Of a stretch of DNA of 64,000 bases, positions 16,183 to 24,456 are shown in pieces. Source of the stretch: Paenibacillus silvisoli (GTDB lineage: Bacteria > Bacillota > Bacilli > Paenibacillales > Paenibacillaceae); NCBI RefSeq assembly GCF_030866765.1, contig NZ_CP133017.1, positions 3,392,001 to 3,456,000 on the forward strand. Direction: 5' to 3'. The notes beneath the pieces are model-generated. The model did no database searches. It was not told the origin of the DNA and saw only the letters and a program-made list of their open reading frames with translations. Made by a program: the position numbers and the translations under genes. Every line of letters starts with the position of its first letter. The stretch's first letter is position 1.

Positions 16183-16572
16183 TTAGTTGCGTACCAGTTT
16201 ACCCTTCCAGGCGCCTAGGCCTCCTTGCAGATGGGCAATTTCTTTATGACCATTCTTTAGCAACACTCTGGCCGCATTCTTGCTTCGCATCCCACTTCTG
16301 CAATACAACAACACAGGTTGGTCCTTGGGAATTTCAGCGATTCGACCAGACAATTGTGACAAAGGAATATTCTTGGCCCCGGAAATAAATCCACCTTTAT
16401 ACTCGCTTGGTTCACGTACATCGATTAACAACTGCCTGCCTGATTTTGTCATTTCAGTTTTAAAGGCCTCTACATTCAGATTCCGAAGTCCCTTAGTAGG
16501 TTTTATACGCATAAAAATAAACAATACAAGAAGACCAATAATAACGATGTTAATGATAGTACCTTTGTCCAT
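16183..16572 (-). CDS. Membrane-anchored rhodanese
   Basis: A 129-residue protein with one N-terminal membrane helix (IINIVIIGLLVLFIFMRI) and a rhodanese domain (LLIDVREPSEYKGGFI) whose active loop LLYCRSGMRS has the catalytic Cys. It would handle sulfane sulfur at the inner face of the membrane. Confidence 0.9.
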   Translation of the reverse strand: MDKGTIINIVIIGLLVLFIFMRIKPTKGLRNLNVEAFKTEMTKSGRQLLIDVREPSEYKGGFISGAKNIPLSQLSGRIAEIPKDQPVLLYCRSGMRSKNAARVLLKNGHKEIAHLQGGLGAWKGKLVRN

Positions 16573-16687
16573 AGCTTTATCATCCTTCCATACAACCTAA
16601 AATAGATATTTAATAAAGGAGAGAGCGACTGCTTAAGAAACCAGACTCATATCACTGGTATTCATCGTATACCTTCGATCGTGTGGT

Positions 16688-16803
16688 CTAACGGCTCTTC
16701 ACCAATAAATCAACGGCTTCCTGCACCAATTGACCGGTATCTTGACTACTAGGATTTTTTTCGGACAGGATACACTGATGCAGGTTTTCAGCCACAATTT
16801 CAA
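16688..16803 (-). pseudogene. 3' fragment of a second cstR
   Basis: The frame ending at 16688 reads IVAENLHQCILSEKN and QEAVDLLVKSR, colinear with the last 38 residues of the cstR at 12024. The 5' half is gone, but a CstR-type operator (16811-16826) still lies immediately upstream, so the deletion fused operator to the gene's tail. Confidence 0.75.
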
Positions 16804-16810
16804 TATACCC

Positions 16811-16826
16811 ATACCCCACTGGGTAT
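16811..16826. promoter_or_regulatory. CstR-type operator
   Basis: Perfect ATACCC-CACT-GGGTAT inverted repeat, with a second ATACCC half-site directly to its left. Confidence 0.75.
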
Positions 16827-16908
16827 GAAGATAATTATATAATCTTTTTATTTATAGTCAAGTTCCTGATATTTCTATATCGGCTCTTTTCCGCTCCTAA
16901 AACAAAAC

Positions 16909-16933
16909 AGGAGCCTGCAATTAGCTGGCTCCT
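16909..16933 (-). terminator. Terminator after the cupin gene
   Basis: AGGAGCC / GGCTCCT stem followed on the minus strand by GTTTTGTTTT. Confidence 0.75.
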
Positions 16934-16956
16934 CCGGATATGACATTTGCACCTAA

Positions 16957-17454
16957 TTAATCAGAAGCAGACATAGCAGCTGCTTTTGTTTCATGAACAG
17001 TACCGAAAGGATGATGTGGTGGAGCATAGATCACGTATACCTTTAGTGGTACGTTGCCGGTGTTGGTTATATTGTGCCACTTACCAGCAGGTATGATAAT
17101 CGCATAATCCTCATTAGCCATCGCCTGAAAATTCAAATTATCTTTATCGTCTCCCATTTGAACAAGCCCTTGACCTTGTTCAATACGTATAAATTGATCC
17201 GTTGTAGGATGAACTTCTAAGCCTATGTCATCTCCTACATTAATACTCATTAGCGTTACTTGAAAATGTTTTCCTGTCCATAAAGCAGTCCGATAATTAT
17301 CGTTTTGCTTAGCAGCTTGATTGATGTTCACGACCAATGGTCGCAATCCATAGTCAGTTAGTTCTATCGATCGCATCCTAGAATACCAATTGTTATAATC
17401 CCAATAATTATTCATGTTGTGCCAATGATATGGATGATTGGACTGACGATACAT
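16957..17454 (-). CDS. Cupin-domain protein
   Basis: A 165-residue protein with a His/Tyr/Asn-rich N-terminal tail (about residues 1-30), then one cupin barrel: LEVHPTTDQFIRIEQGQG (motif 1) and IIIPAGKWHNITNTG (motif 2), giving His/Gln/Glu-type metal ligands. Small cupins of this kind bind Fe, Mn or Ni and include thiol dioxygenases; substrate unknown. It is the outermost minus-strand gene of the persulfide cluster and diverges from an ArsR-family gene. Confidence 0.85.
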   Translation of the reverse strand: MYRQSNHPYHWHNMNNYWDYNNWYSRMRSIELTDYGLRPLVVNINQAAKQNDNYRTALWTGKHFQVTLMSINVGDDIGLEVHPTTDQFIRIEQGQGLVQMGDDKDNLNFQAMANEDYAIIIPAGKWHNITNTGNVPLKVYVIYAPPHHPFGTVHETKAAAMSASD

Positions 17455-17631
17455 GCTCGATCTCCCCTCAAGTTGTCATCACTCATTTTATCCTATGCAG
17501 CAGCCTAGAAAATGGATAGAAGATCGGGTAAGTGCCTAAACCGAGTCTGCTTACACACGGGTAATCCAAAAAGTCCCTCTTTCACGTGTGATTTACCTCA
17601 CAACACTATACAGCCAAGGGATGTGAGCCTG

Positions 17632-17961
17632 ATGGATCATGAATACCGACGCGAGGCCGAATGGCTTAAGACCATTGCCCACCCTGTTCGCCTTTGCATT
17701 CTGCAGGGGCTCTTTGAGAAGGGCAGTTGTAATGTGTCTGATATGCAGCATTGTCTGAAGCTGCAACAGTCTACACTGTCTATGCATCTACAGAAGCTGC
17801 GCGCCGCTGGGATCATCGAAGGAACTCGAACTGGTCTTGAGGTGATTTATCGACTGAAGGACAGGAAAGCAAGAAATCCTAGCCCAATGATTGTAATTGA
17901 TGTTCTTATCCATGCTAAAAAAGTTCGCTCGTTAGCAAGATGTTGTTGTACATATTTGTAG
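17632..17961 (+). CDS. ArsR/SmtB-family regulator with Cys-rich tail
   Basis: A 109-residue winged-helix regulator starting at ATG 17632 behind AAGGGATGTGAG. The core (TIAHPVRLCILQGLFEKG, then QQSTLSMHLQKLRAAGIIEG) is typical. It has Cys in GSCNVSDMQHC and a RCCCTYL tail but not the metal-binding CVCD pair of ArsR. The arrangement resembles thiol-based sulfide/persulfide sensors of the BigR/SqrR group, and it sits at the edge of the persulfide cluster, divergent from the cupin. Sensor assignment is inference. Confidence 0.8.
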   Translation: MDHEYRREAEWLKTIAHPVRLCILQGLFEKGSCNVSDMQHCLKLQQSTLSMHLQKLRAAGIIEGTRTGLEVIYRLKDRKARNPSPMIVIDVLIHAKKVRSLARCCCTYL

Positions 17962-18258
17962 TCATTTTGCATTTGCTCCATTTTTCAAACCGTGTCCTCT
18001 CTGTTTTAACCTTTATTCAGTCCTCCTAAGTTTAATATCAAAAATTCAATGCCATATTAGGCATAAATCGTGAGAATGGACTATGCCGGGTAAGACATGA
18101 ATGAAATTCAATTATTCGGAGAATTTATCTTTTGAGGTCTTCGACGTGGATGTTACAACTTGAACTTATAGTTTGGTTGATCTACCTATTCGTTTATTTG
18201 GTCTGCAAATCTTAGGCAAATTCCTCACCGCGAAAAAATAATCAATGAAGGTGATGAT
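17962..18258. other. Intergenic stretch, nothing recognised
   Basis: About 300 AT-rich bases between the ArsR-family gene and the membrane protein. I see no hairpin with a T run, no convincing frame and no repeat related to the neighbouring families, apart from a GAAGGTGATGAT ribosome binding site just before 18259. Confidence 0.4.
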
Positions 18259-18744
18259 ATGGAGTATCCAATCATGTATATTTGCCTATTTTTAGGTTTA
18301 GGATCTCTTTTAATACTGATGAGTAAAAAACCTATTAAGGATTGGATTATCATCTTTTTCTTCAAAGGGTACCTATCCGGCTTTACCGATTCTATACTTG
18401 TCGCATATGGAATACTTAGTTATCCTGTTCGTTTGATGCCAGATGTCTTTTCCATTTCAATCCTGTTCGACTTAGTTATTTTCCCTGTTAGCTGTATTGC
18501 TTATAATCAAACTTCATATCGATCAAAATTATTAAGTTGTATTGTACAGGCTTTTCTTTATAGCCTACCCATTACCTTGCTTGAATTTTGGGCAGAACGA
18601 AATTCTTTGTTAATTCAGTATCACAGGTGGTGGACTGTTTTTCATTCTTATTTCTTTTTAACAGTAACATTTATTTTGATTCGGGGATTAATCGCACTAA
18701 TTAGGAAATACTCAAAGGAGAAAATTTCAAGTTCAACACCTTAG
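18259..18744 (+). CDS. CBO0543-like integral membrane protein, function unknown
   Basis: A 161-residue protein with about five hydrophobic helices and no soluble domain, ending in a basic tail (KYSKEKISSSTP). The pattern of a helix pair, a conserved FF.KGYLSGFTDS loop and a WWTVFHSY segment resembles the CBO0543 family common in Bacilli. No role is known. It is the last gene before the transposon-end cluster at 18.8-19.2 kb. Confidence 0.7.
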   Translation: MEYPIMYICLFLGLGSLLILMSKKPIKDWIIIFFFKGYLSGFTDSILVAYGILSYPVRLMPDVFSISILFDLVIFPVSCIAYNQTSYRSKLLSCIVQAFLYSLPITLLEFWAERNSLLIQYHRWWTVFHSYFFLTVTFILIRGLIALIRKYSKEKISSSTP

Positions 18745-18773
18745 ATGCCTTGCCTGAACATCTAAAGCTGTTG

Positions 18774-18878
18774 TAGCATGAGGCATAAACGACCTAACTG
18801 AGATGAAATCTCAATTACGTGTTCCGATATAAGTTCTTGTCCTCAATCGGAAAACAATATAAGTTCTTGTCAACTGAC
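18774..18878. repeat. First copy of a duplicated family 2 end (two sites)
   Basis: It comprises TAGCATG, a small TGAGAT-ATCTCA hairpin, ATTACGTGTTC and two sites of the form ATATAAGTTCTTGTC (18826-18841 and 18857-18871). About 95 bp recur at 18978-19069. The bases after the outer site (AACTGACT) resemble the reverse of the terminal 8-mer but lack the final ACA. Confidence 0.7.
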
Positions 18879-18977
18879 TGCTGGATCGTTAAGTATTTAT
18901 GCTTATTATTAGCATGTTCATCATTAACTGTAGGTGCTTTCCTAAAGCTGTGCCTTTCCTAAAACTAATAAGCTGCG

Positions 18978-19069
18978 TAGCATGAACGACCTGACTGAGA
19001 TAAAATCTCAATTACGTGTTCCGATATAAGTTCTTGTCCTCAATCGGCAAACGATATAAGTTCTTGTCA
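18978..19069. repeat. Second copy of the duplicated family 2 end
   Basis: It repeats 18774-18872 almost base for base, with the same two sites. Its outer site is one arm of the head-to-head palindrome 19050-19097. Confidence 0.75.
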
Positions 19070-19097
19070 TTGGCTTTTGACAAGAACTTATATCGTT
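19050..19097. repeat. Head-to-head pair of family 2 sites
   Basis: Perfect 20-bp arms (19050-19069 and 19078-19097) built on GACAAGAACTTATATCG, around an 8-bp spacer TTGGCTTT. Arm orientation and spacer length match the palindrome in the tnsA-side end at 2162-2205. Confidence 0.8.
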
Positions 19098-19104
19098 AAA
19101 ACAA

Positions 19105-19156
19105 AAAAAGCCGCCACTAAGCGACTTTTAAGCATATATGTTCTTGTCAACCGACA
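19105..19156. repeat. Hairpin plus terminal family 2 site, right boundary of the ars/persulfide island
   Basis: An AAAAGCCGCC/GCGACTTTT hairpin is followed by GCATATATGTTCTTGTC and AACCGACA, giving TGTCGGTTGACAAGAACATA on the minus strand. This is the inverted partner of the end at 2269-2291. The terminus is placed at 19156 from the TGT rule. Confidence 0.65.
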
Positions 19157-19925
19157 TATACCGGTCCGCCTCGCAATATATGCGCGACCAATGCTCTTTA
19201 CAACGTCAAACCAAGCTATCTACGAATCTTAATGCTGCTGATCCTTAAGTAAGCTTTTCTTGTTCGCGATTTTGTAATCCAGTACACTCAAAGTCATCTT
19301 TGAAATTTCCTTGATTGAAGAAAAAGCGGCGTCGCTGCTCATCCTAAGACCTTTCTATCTTCATGAAATAAAGTCACCAAGGAATAATGCCTTGCTCGTT
19401 GAAGAAGCCCCCTGTGGGTCGCTCAATTTCGTGATTATCCATGTGCTCAAGTACGCTCCTTTTCATTTCCCAAACTGATTCGCTTTTTTCATGGTTTTCC
19501 CAATCCCATTGTGCCCTTTCCTCTAAATAATTCAGGCATCCTGTTGTCCTTTGAGGTACCTTTGTAGAGTATCTCTGGATAGATTATTTGTCACACTGAG
19601 TGGTAATAACAGCTGCTGCTTCTATCGATGAATCGCCGCCGATGTTGACTATATCATTCTCTCACTCGCGGAAAAGGATAAGTTAGGTAGATTAGAAGGA
19701 GGTTTATTGCATTAGAGTTAATCGTAGTGGAACTTTATTGACTTTGTTAGCTATTGATCCAGGTGTAACTGTGGTAGTACGAGTTATTTCGAGAAGCGGT
19801 ATGATAGTTTGTATTCCAGTGATCACAAAATCATAAATAATCCTGCTTCCATGAGTATTTGTTCATTTGTTTCTCTACAATCCGAGATCCCTTAGGGGTC
19901 ACTCGCTTCTCAGAGTGGTAAGGTG
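19157..19925. other. Long intergenic stretch, mostly unassigned
   Basis: Apart from the decayed frame at 19374-19602 I find no gene, strong hairpin or known repeat. A GGAGG at about 19699 is followed by short, interrupted frames only. Confidence 0.4.
19374..19602 (-). pseudogene. Possible remnant of an unrecognised gene
   Basis: A minus-strand frame of about 75 codons, without a convincing start, contains YLEERAQWDWENHEKSESVW and ends EIERPTGGFFNEQGIIPW. The amino-acid make-up looks like real protein and the end is clean, but I do not recognise it. It may be the tail of a gene truncated by the rearrangements at 18.8-19.2 kb. Confidence 0.3.
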
Positions 19926-20696
19926 TTAGCCTAAGGAAGTTCTGGAAGCAGCCATTGCATTTAAGGCTTTCTCAAAATAGCTAAATACTTCATCTGCAAT
20001 TCCCAGAAACTCTTCAACAAGTACATTACTATCTAAGTAACAAGCATACAGATATTCAACTAAAGCGGAGTCAATCTCACAATAGTTTAATATGGAGTTC
20101 TTCATCTTAATAATGTCATCTTGCCATACACCTGTATCTTCTAAAACCAAAGAGTATAATGCACGAATTAATCTCTTAGAGTAACCTTTAATATATCTAG
20201 TTTTCATTGCGTTATCACTAGCATCAGAAAGTAAACTATGTTTTATACGATCTACTTCCTCTTTGGTCTCTGTATTTAAGTCTAAAATGAACTCTGGAGA
20301 AATAATTATGGGTGGTACTTTTTCACCAACGTCAGGACCATATACGCAAACACAAATTATCTTAACCCAAAAACCCCACTCATTTGGTTTACTTAATACA
20401 TCGTCAATCGAGCAAATTATCGTATCAATCTTAGTTAATTCTGGATATTCTTCCAAAAGCCTATCTTTAATATTTGACAATCTTTCGTAATCAATATCTT
20501 TGGGATTTACACATACAATAGTAAAATCTGCATCTGACTTAAAAGGTATAGCAGTTCCTTTCGGAATCGAGCCACACATATAAATGCTATGAATCTTACC
20601 TTTAAATTCGGTAAGTATATTATCTATATACTTATCAACAAAATCCTTATATTCACTTTGTATTACAATTCTATTTATAACTTTTTCTATTATCAT
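19926..20696 (-). CDS. Nucleotidyltransferase-domain protein
   Basis: A 256-residue protein with the Pol-beta-type nucleotidyltransferase signature in the first third: CGSIPKGTAIPFKSDADFTIV (a GS-x-x-x-G then an Asp-x-Asp-type pair) and a third acidic position in KIDTIICS. The C-terminal 120 residues are helical, as in aminoglycoside nucleotidyltransferase-like and MNT-type proteins. AGGAGGAG precedes the ATG, and it follows dus by 11 bases. Substrate unknown; an antibiotic-modifying role is possible but there is no direct support. Confidence 0.75.
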   Translation of the reverse strand: MIIEKVINRIVIQSEYKDFVDKYIDNILTEFKGKIHSIYMCGSIPKGTAIPFKSDADFTIVCVNPKDIDYERLSNIKDRLLEEYPELTKIDTIICSIDDVLSKPNEWGFWVKIICVCVYGPDVGEKVPPIIISPEFILDLNTETKEEVDRIKHSLLSDASDNAMKTRYIKGYSKRLIRALYSLVLEDTGVWQDDIIKMKNSILNYCEIDSALVEYLYACYLDSNVLVEEFLGIADEVFSYFEKALNAMAASRTSLG

Positions 20697-20707
20697 ATAG
20701 ACTCCTC

Positions 20708-21709
20708 CTAAAAGCCATTTCCATGTTCCCCAGCCCCATCCTGCTGCTCCTTGCTTCCAAATCTATTCAGCAATACATGCACTTCACTTTTTGATCTGGC
20801 GTTCATCAAGCTGGTTCTGAGTTCACTTGCTCCTCGAAACCCGCGGACATAGATTTTGAAGAAACGGGTAAGCGCACTAAACGAACGTGGTTCCTCTGCT
20901 GAGTATTGATCATGCAGATCCAGATGGAGCCGCAGCAGATCAAGCAATTCCGTACTGCTGTGCTCCTTCGGCTCTTTCTCAAATGCATATGGATTTTGAA
21001 AAATACCGCGTCCAATCATAATACCGTCGACACCGTATTGATCTGCAAGCTGCTGGCCGGTCTGACGGTCAGGGATATCCCCGTTAATGGTCAGAAGTGT
21101 ATCTTGCGCCACCTCATCTCGAAGCTTCTTAATCTCCGGAATCAGTTCCCAATGAGCTTTTACTTTGCTCATTTCCTCTCTTGTCCGAAGATGAATGGAC
21201 AGATTAACAATGTCTTGTTTCAAAATGTGGGTTAACCAGTCACGCCATTCGCCTAGGTCACTAAAACCGAGCCTTGTTTTTACACTGACAGGCAGTCCCC
21301 CGGCTTTGGCGGCTTGGATGATATCCGCTGCGATTTCAGGACGGCAGATCAGGCCGCTGCCCTTCCCATTCCCTGCTACATTCGCTACTGGACACCCCAT
21401 ATTAATATCGATGCCTTTGAATCCTTCTTTCGCCATGCCGATGCTCATTTCACGGAAAAATTCCGGCTTATCTCCCCAGATATGTGCTACAATGGGCTGT
21501 TCATCTGGGGTAAAAGTCAATCGCCCGCGTACACTTTTGTTCCCCTCAGGGTGACAATAACTCTCCGTATTCGCAAACTCCGTAAAATACACATCCGGTC
21601 TGCCTGCCTCACTTACCACATGGCGAAATACAACATCTGTCACATCTTCCATGGGTGCTAGTACAAAAAAAGGTCGTGGTAAATCGCGCCAAAAGTTTTC
21701 TTGCATCAT
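20708..21709 (-). CDS. tRNA-dihydrouridine synthase family protein
   Basis: A 333-residue FMN enzyme with [13 protein letters not shown], the active-site Cys in [27 protein letters not shown] and the FMN-phosphate segment [15 protein letters not shown]. It reduces uridines in tRNA; the MEDVTD start is the DusC-like/YohI style, though the exact position is not assignable. I start it at ATG 21709 behind AGAGGGG; earlier codons have no ribosome binding site. The tail from about residue 310 is charged and non-conserved. Confidence 0.9.
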   Translation of the reverse strand: MMQENFWRDLPRPFFVLAPMEDVTDVVFRHVVSEAGRPDVYFTEFANTESYCHPEGNKSVRGRLTFTPDEQPIVAHIWGDKPEFFREMSIGMAKEGFKGIDINMGCPVANVAGNGKGSGLICRPEIAADIIQAAKAGGLPVSVKTRLGFSDLGEWRDWLTHILKQDIVNLSIHLRTREEMSKVKAHWELIPEIKKLRDEVAQDTLLTINGDIPDRQTGQQLADQYGVDGIMIGRGIFQNPYAFEKEPKEHSSTELLDLLRLHLDLHDQYSAEEPRSFSALTRFFKIYVRGFRGASELRTSLMNARSKSEVHVLLNRFGSKEQQDGAGEHGNGF

Positions 21710-21730
21710 TAAAACCCCTCTATACCTACC

Positions 21731-21785
21731 AGAACAATCATTGTTCTTAGAATAGTAAAATTTTCTGTCAGTGGAACATTGTTCA
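21731..21785 (-). promoter_or_regulatory. Palindromes upstream of dus
   Basis: A perfect AGAACAAT-C-ATTGTTCT palindrome (21731-21747) and a GGAACATTGTTC element (about 21773-21784) lie in the probable promoter. They resemble, with different spacing, the GAAC-N4-GTTC boxes elsewhere in the window. The binding protein is unknown. Confidence 0.4.
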
Positions 21786-21799
21786 AACACCATCACAGG

Positions 21800-22274
21800 T
21801 TATGTTTCGTAATTACACCATGTTTTATTGCAATTGGCAATGTCTCTGAATAAAAACTGGCCGCGAATCGCATTTCGTGGGAATGGGATCAAGTTCTTGT
21901 CATTTAGTTTTGACAAGAATTTGATCCCATAAATACAAAAAGCCGCGATTTTCGCGAGCCGCTCCCCGCCCCAAGAAAGCACCAGGTGAATTGATTTTGG
22001 ATGATTATGGCGACTTGTAGAGTAGCACGTGTTGTCGATCACCGCTGTGCAAGCTGAAATACAATCATCGCACTCCCCCTCCCTTCGTCTTGCAGACAAC
22101 TATAACGAAAACCTGCGCTATCCGAATGAATCCGACATTACCATCGCGATTCTTTTTCCATTCGGTGAATTCGGCTTAAGTTAAGATAGCCTCCTCGTCG
22201 GGGGCATGGTAAATTAAACATATGGCCGAGCCCCCGAGGGTCGGCGGAAGAAGCGTAAAGAACGGAGTGAGCCC
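21800..22274. other. Intergenic stretch with a family 2 palindrome
   Basis: A head-to-head pair of sites occupies 21883-21930: 20-bp arms with one mismatch around the 8-bp spacer TTTAGTTT. An AAAAAGCCGCG/CGCGAGCC hairpin follows at 21937-21961, the same order as at 19050-19130. No terminal ACA site follows, so this end looks truncated. The remainder to the TTG start at 22275 holds no recognisable gene. Confidence 0.65.
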
Positions 22275-23258
22275 TTGAAATCTGTAATTGGTTGGGGTTT
22301 TATCGGAGCAGGCGGAATTACGAAGCGGGTAATGAACGACTTCAAGGAATTGAGCGATGCTAAATTGGTCGCTGTGTATTCCCGTACGGAAGCTAATGCG
22401 TTGCAATTAGCGCTGCCTTATGATGCAAAGGCTTACACGGACTGCGAAGCCATGATCCGGAACCCGGAAGTGGATGCCATCTATGTCGCCACGCCGCACC
22501 ATCTCCATATGGAACATGCTTGTTTGGCACTTGAATTAGGCAAGCCGGTGTTATGCGAGAAGCCGTTCGCTCCGAATGCCGCGCAGGTTCGGAAGATGGT
22601 TGAGAAAGCGAGAGATACCGGAACATACCTTATGGAAGCGATGTGGACCCGATTTTTCCCGGTAACGCGCAAGGTCATGCAGTGGGTTTCGGACGGCGCC
22701 ATCGGAGACGTGCATTACTTAACGGCGGACTTCGGATTCTCTGCCGCGGAGAACCCTCAATCGCGCCTGTTCAATCCCGATATGGCCGGGGGCAGTCTGC
22801 TCGATGTCGGCGTTTACGCAGTCTCATACGCCTCGATGGTTTTCGGCTCCAAGCCTGTCGAGGTGCTCAGTCGTTCCCGCTCCACTTCTACTGGAGTGGA
22901 TGCCCGAATGGCATGCTTGCTGGAATATGAGAACGGACAGATGGCTTCGCTCTTCTCTTCCATCTCGACTTCGACGCCGCAAGAGGTTCGCATCATCGGA
23001 ACCAAGGGCCATATTGAGGTTCCGCGGTTCTGGTCCCCTAGAGAAGCCAGATTGATCATAGGGGATCGGCTTGAGGACACGATCAAGGATGAACGGACCG
23101 GGGAAGGATTCGGCTATGAATTTACGGCCGTACATGAAGACTTGCGGTCAGGCCGGAAGGAGAACGACTTGATCACGCTCAACGAATCGATCGCGGTCGC
23201 CGAGACGCTGGATATCTTAAGAGCCCAGTGGGGGCTTGTTTATCCGTTCGAGGGGTAA
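22275..23258 (+). CDS. Gfo/Idh/MocA-family oxidoreductase
   Basis: A 327-residue NAD(P)-dependent dehydrogenase. The Rossmann start GWGFIGAGGITKRVM is followed by DAIYVATPHHLHMEHA and GKPVLCEKPFAPNAAQV, where the Lys of EKP is catalytic; the C-terminal alpha/beta domain begins at about residue 125. The family acts on sugars, inositols and related diols. The start is TTG at 22275 behind CGGAGTGAG. It is related to, but distinct from, the gene at 58914. Confidence 0.88.
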   Translation: MKSVIGWGFIGAGGITKRVMNDFKELSDAKLVAVYSRTEANALQLALPYDAKAYTDCEAMIRNPEVDAIYVATPHHLHMEHACLALELGKPVLCEKPFAPNAAQVRKMVEKARDTGTYLMEAMWTRFFPVTRKVMQWVSDGAIGDVHYLTADFGFSAAENPQSRLFNPDMAGGSLLDVGVYAVSYASMVFGSKPVEVLSRSRSTSTGVDARMACLLEYENGQMASLFSSISTSTPQEVRIIGTKGHIEVPRFWSPREARLIIGDRLEDTIKDERTGEGFGYEFTAVHEDLRSGRKENDLITLNESIAVAETLDILRAQWGLVYPFEG

Positions 23259-23270
23259 TTCAATTCATAT

Positions 23271-23296
23271 AAAGCCGCCTGAATCAGGCGGCTTTT
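23271..23296 (+). terminator. Terminator after the oxidoreductase
   Basis: AAAGCCGCCTGA / TCAGGCGGCTTTT, a perfect stem with a T run, 12 bases beyond the stop. Confidence 0.85.
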
Positions 23297-23535
23297 CTTC
23301 ATTCTCAACTCAACTTGATCCGCTAAGCTTCACGATGCTAGCTTCATTTCATTAATCGTCATATCCCCGACCTAAGCCGGGGGAAAACCTCATCTACGGA
23401 CGGTGTTTCCTTGGATGGAGTTTCGATATAGTTCTAGTAGTAGAAAAACACCAGCATATGCTTTCGATGTGAGTTTTCGCTTACAGGAAGACCAATCAGG
23501 AAGTATCGCTAAAAACTCTTAGGAGGATTCATCAC

Positions 23536-24456
23536 ATGTCTGAAGCCGTGCTTTCGCTTCGCAATTTGACCAAAACGATCGGCAGACGCAATATTGTCGA
23601 CAATCTCACATTCGATATCCCCGCAGGTGAAGTATTCGGATTTCTGGGCCCGAACGGCGCAGGCAAAACAACTACCATCCGGATGATCGTCGGATTGATC
23701 TCTATGACGAAAGGAGAAGCGATCATCAAAGGCGTCTCCGTCCGCAGTCATTTTGAGCTCGCGATGACCCATGTCGGCGCTATCGTCGAAAATCCGGAAA
23801 TGTATAAATTTTTGACCGGCTACCAAAACCTTGTTCATTTCGCGCGCCGCCACAATGGCGTCACGAAAGCGCGGATCGACGAGGTCGTAGCGATGCTCGG
23901 TCTGCAGAACCGGATCCACGAGAAAGTGAAACGCTATTCCCTCGGCATGCGCCAGCGGCTGGGCGTCGCCCAAGCGATTCTGCATCGCCCGTCCCTGCTC
24001 ATTCTCGACGAACCGACGAACGGCCTGGATCCTGCAGGCATCCGCGAGCTGCGGGATTACTTGCGTAAACTGACCAAGGAAGAAGGCATCTCCGTCATCG
24101 TCTCCTCCCACCTTCTGTCCGAGATGGAGCTCATGTGCGACCGGGTCGCCATTATCCAATCCGGCAAGCTCGTGGATATCCGTTCCTTGCAGGAAACCCG
24201 GGATACCGCGCAATCGAAAATCATCATTGAGACCGGAGACATGCATGCCGCCCAGCATCTGCTTGCTTCGGCGTTCGATCCTACTCTCTTGTCCATGTCT
24301 AACGGCCAGCTTGAACTGGCAGCGGAGAAGTCCGTCATTCCGCATATCACGAAGCTGCTCGTCAGCGCCGATATCGACGTCCTCGGCATTCATGCCGTTC
24401 AGAAATCGCTGGAAGAACAATTTCTCGAAATAACAGGAGGTGAGATGGTTGTCTAG
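23536..24456 (+). CDS. ABC transporter ATP-binding protein
   Basis: A 306-residue ATPase with Walker A GPNGAGKTTT, the signature YSLGMRQRLGVA, Walker B LLILDEPTNGLDP and the H-loop SSHLLSEME. A C-terminal extension of about 90 residues is typical of ABC-2-type drug/bacitracin exporters. AGGAGG precedes the ATG. The 3' end overlaps the permease gene, so the two form one exporter. Confidence 0.92.
   Translation: MSEAVLSLRNLTKTIGRRNIVDNLTFDIPAGEVFGFLGPNGAGKTTTIRMIVGLISMTKGEAIIKGVSVRSHFELAMTHVGAIVENPEMYKFLTGYQNLVHFARRHNGVTKARIDEVVAMLGLQNRIHEKVKRYSLGMRQRLGVAQAILHRPSLLILDEPTNGLDPAGIRELRDYLRKLTKEEGISVIVSSHLLSEMELMCDRVAIIQSGKLVDIRSLQETRDTAQSKIIIETGDMHAAQHLLASAFDPTLLSMSNGQLELAAEKSVIPHITKLLVSADIDVLGIHAVQKSLEEQFLEITGGEMVV

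Noticed and set aside
18774..19156. CRISPR array
   Set aside because: Repeated motifs are few, unevenly spaced and partly inverted, as expected for transposon ends and not for an array.
19926..20696. Toxin-antitoxin nucleotidyltransferase (MNT/HEPN) pair
   Set aside because: No HEPN partner gene is adjacent; the neighbour is a Dus enzyme.
21731..21747. A third LexA box, before dus
   Set aside because: The half-sites match but spacing is seven, not four, so it does not fit the LexA consensus; another factor may bind.
21800..22099. A 99-residue minus-strand protein
   Set aside because: The frame covers the family 2 palindrome and hairpin, lacks a ribosome binding site and has no recognisable composition.
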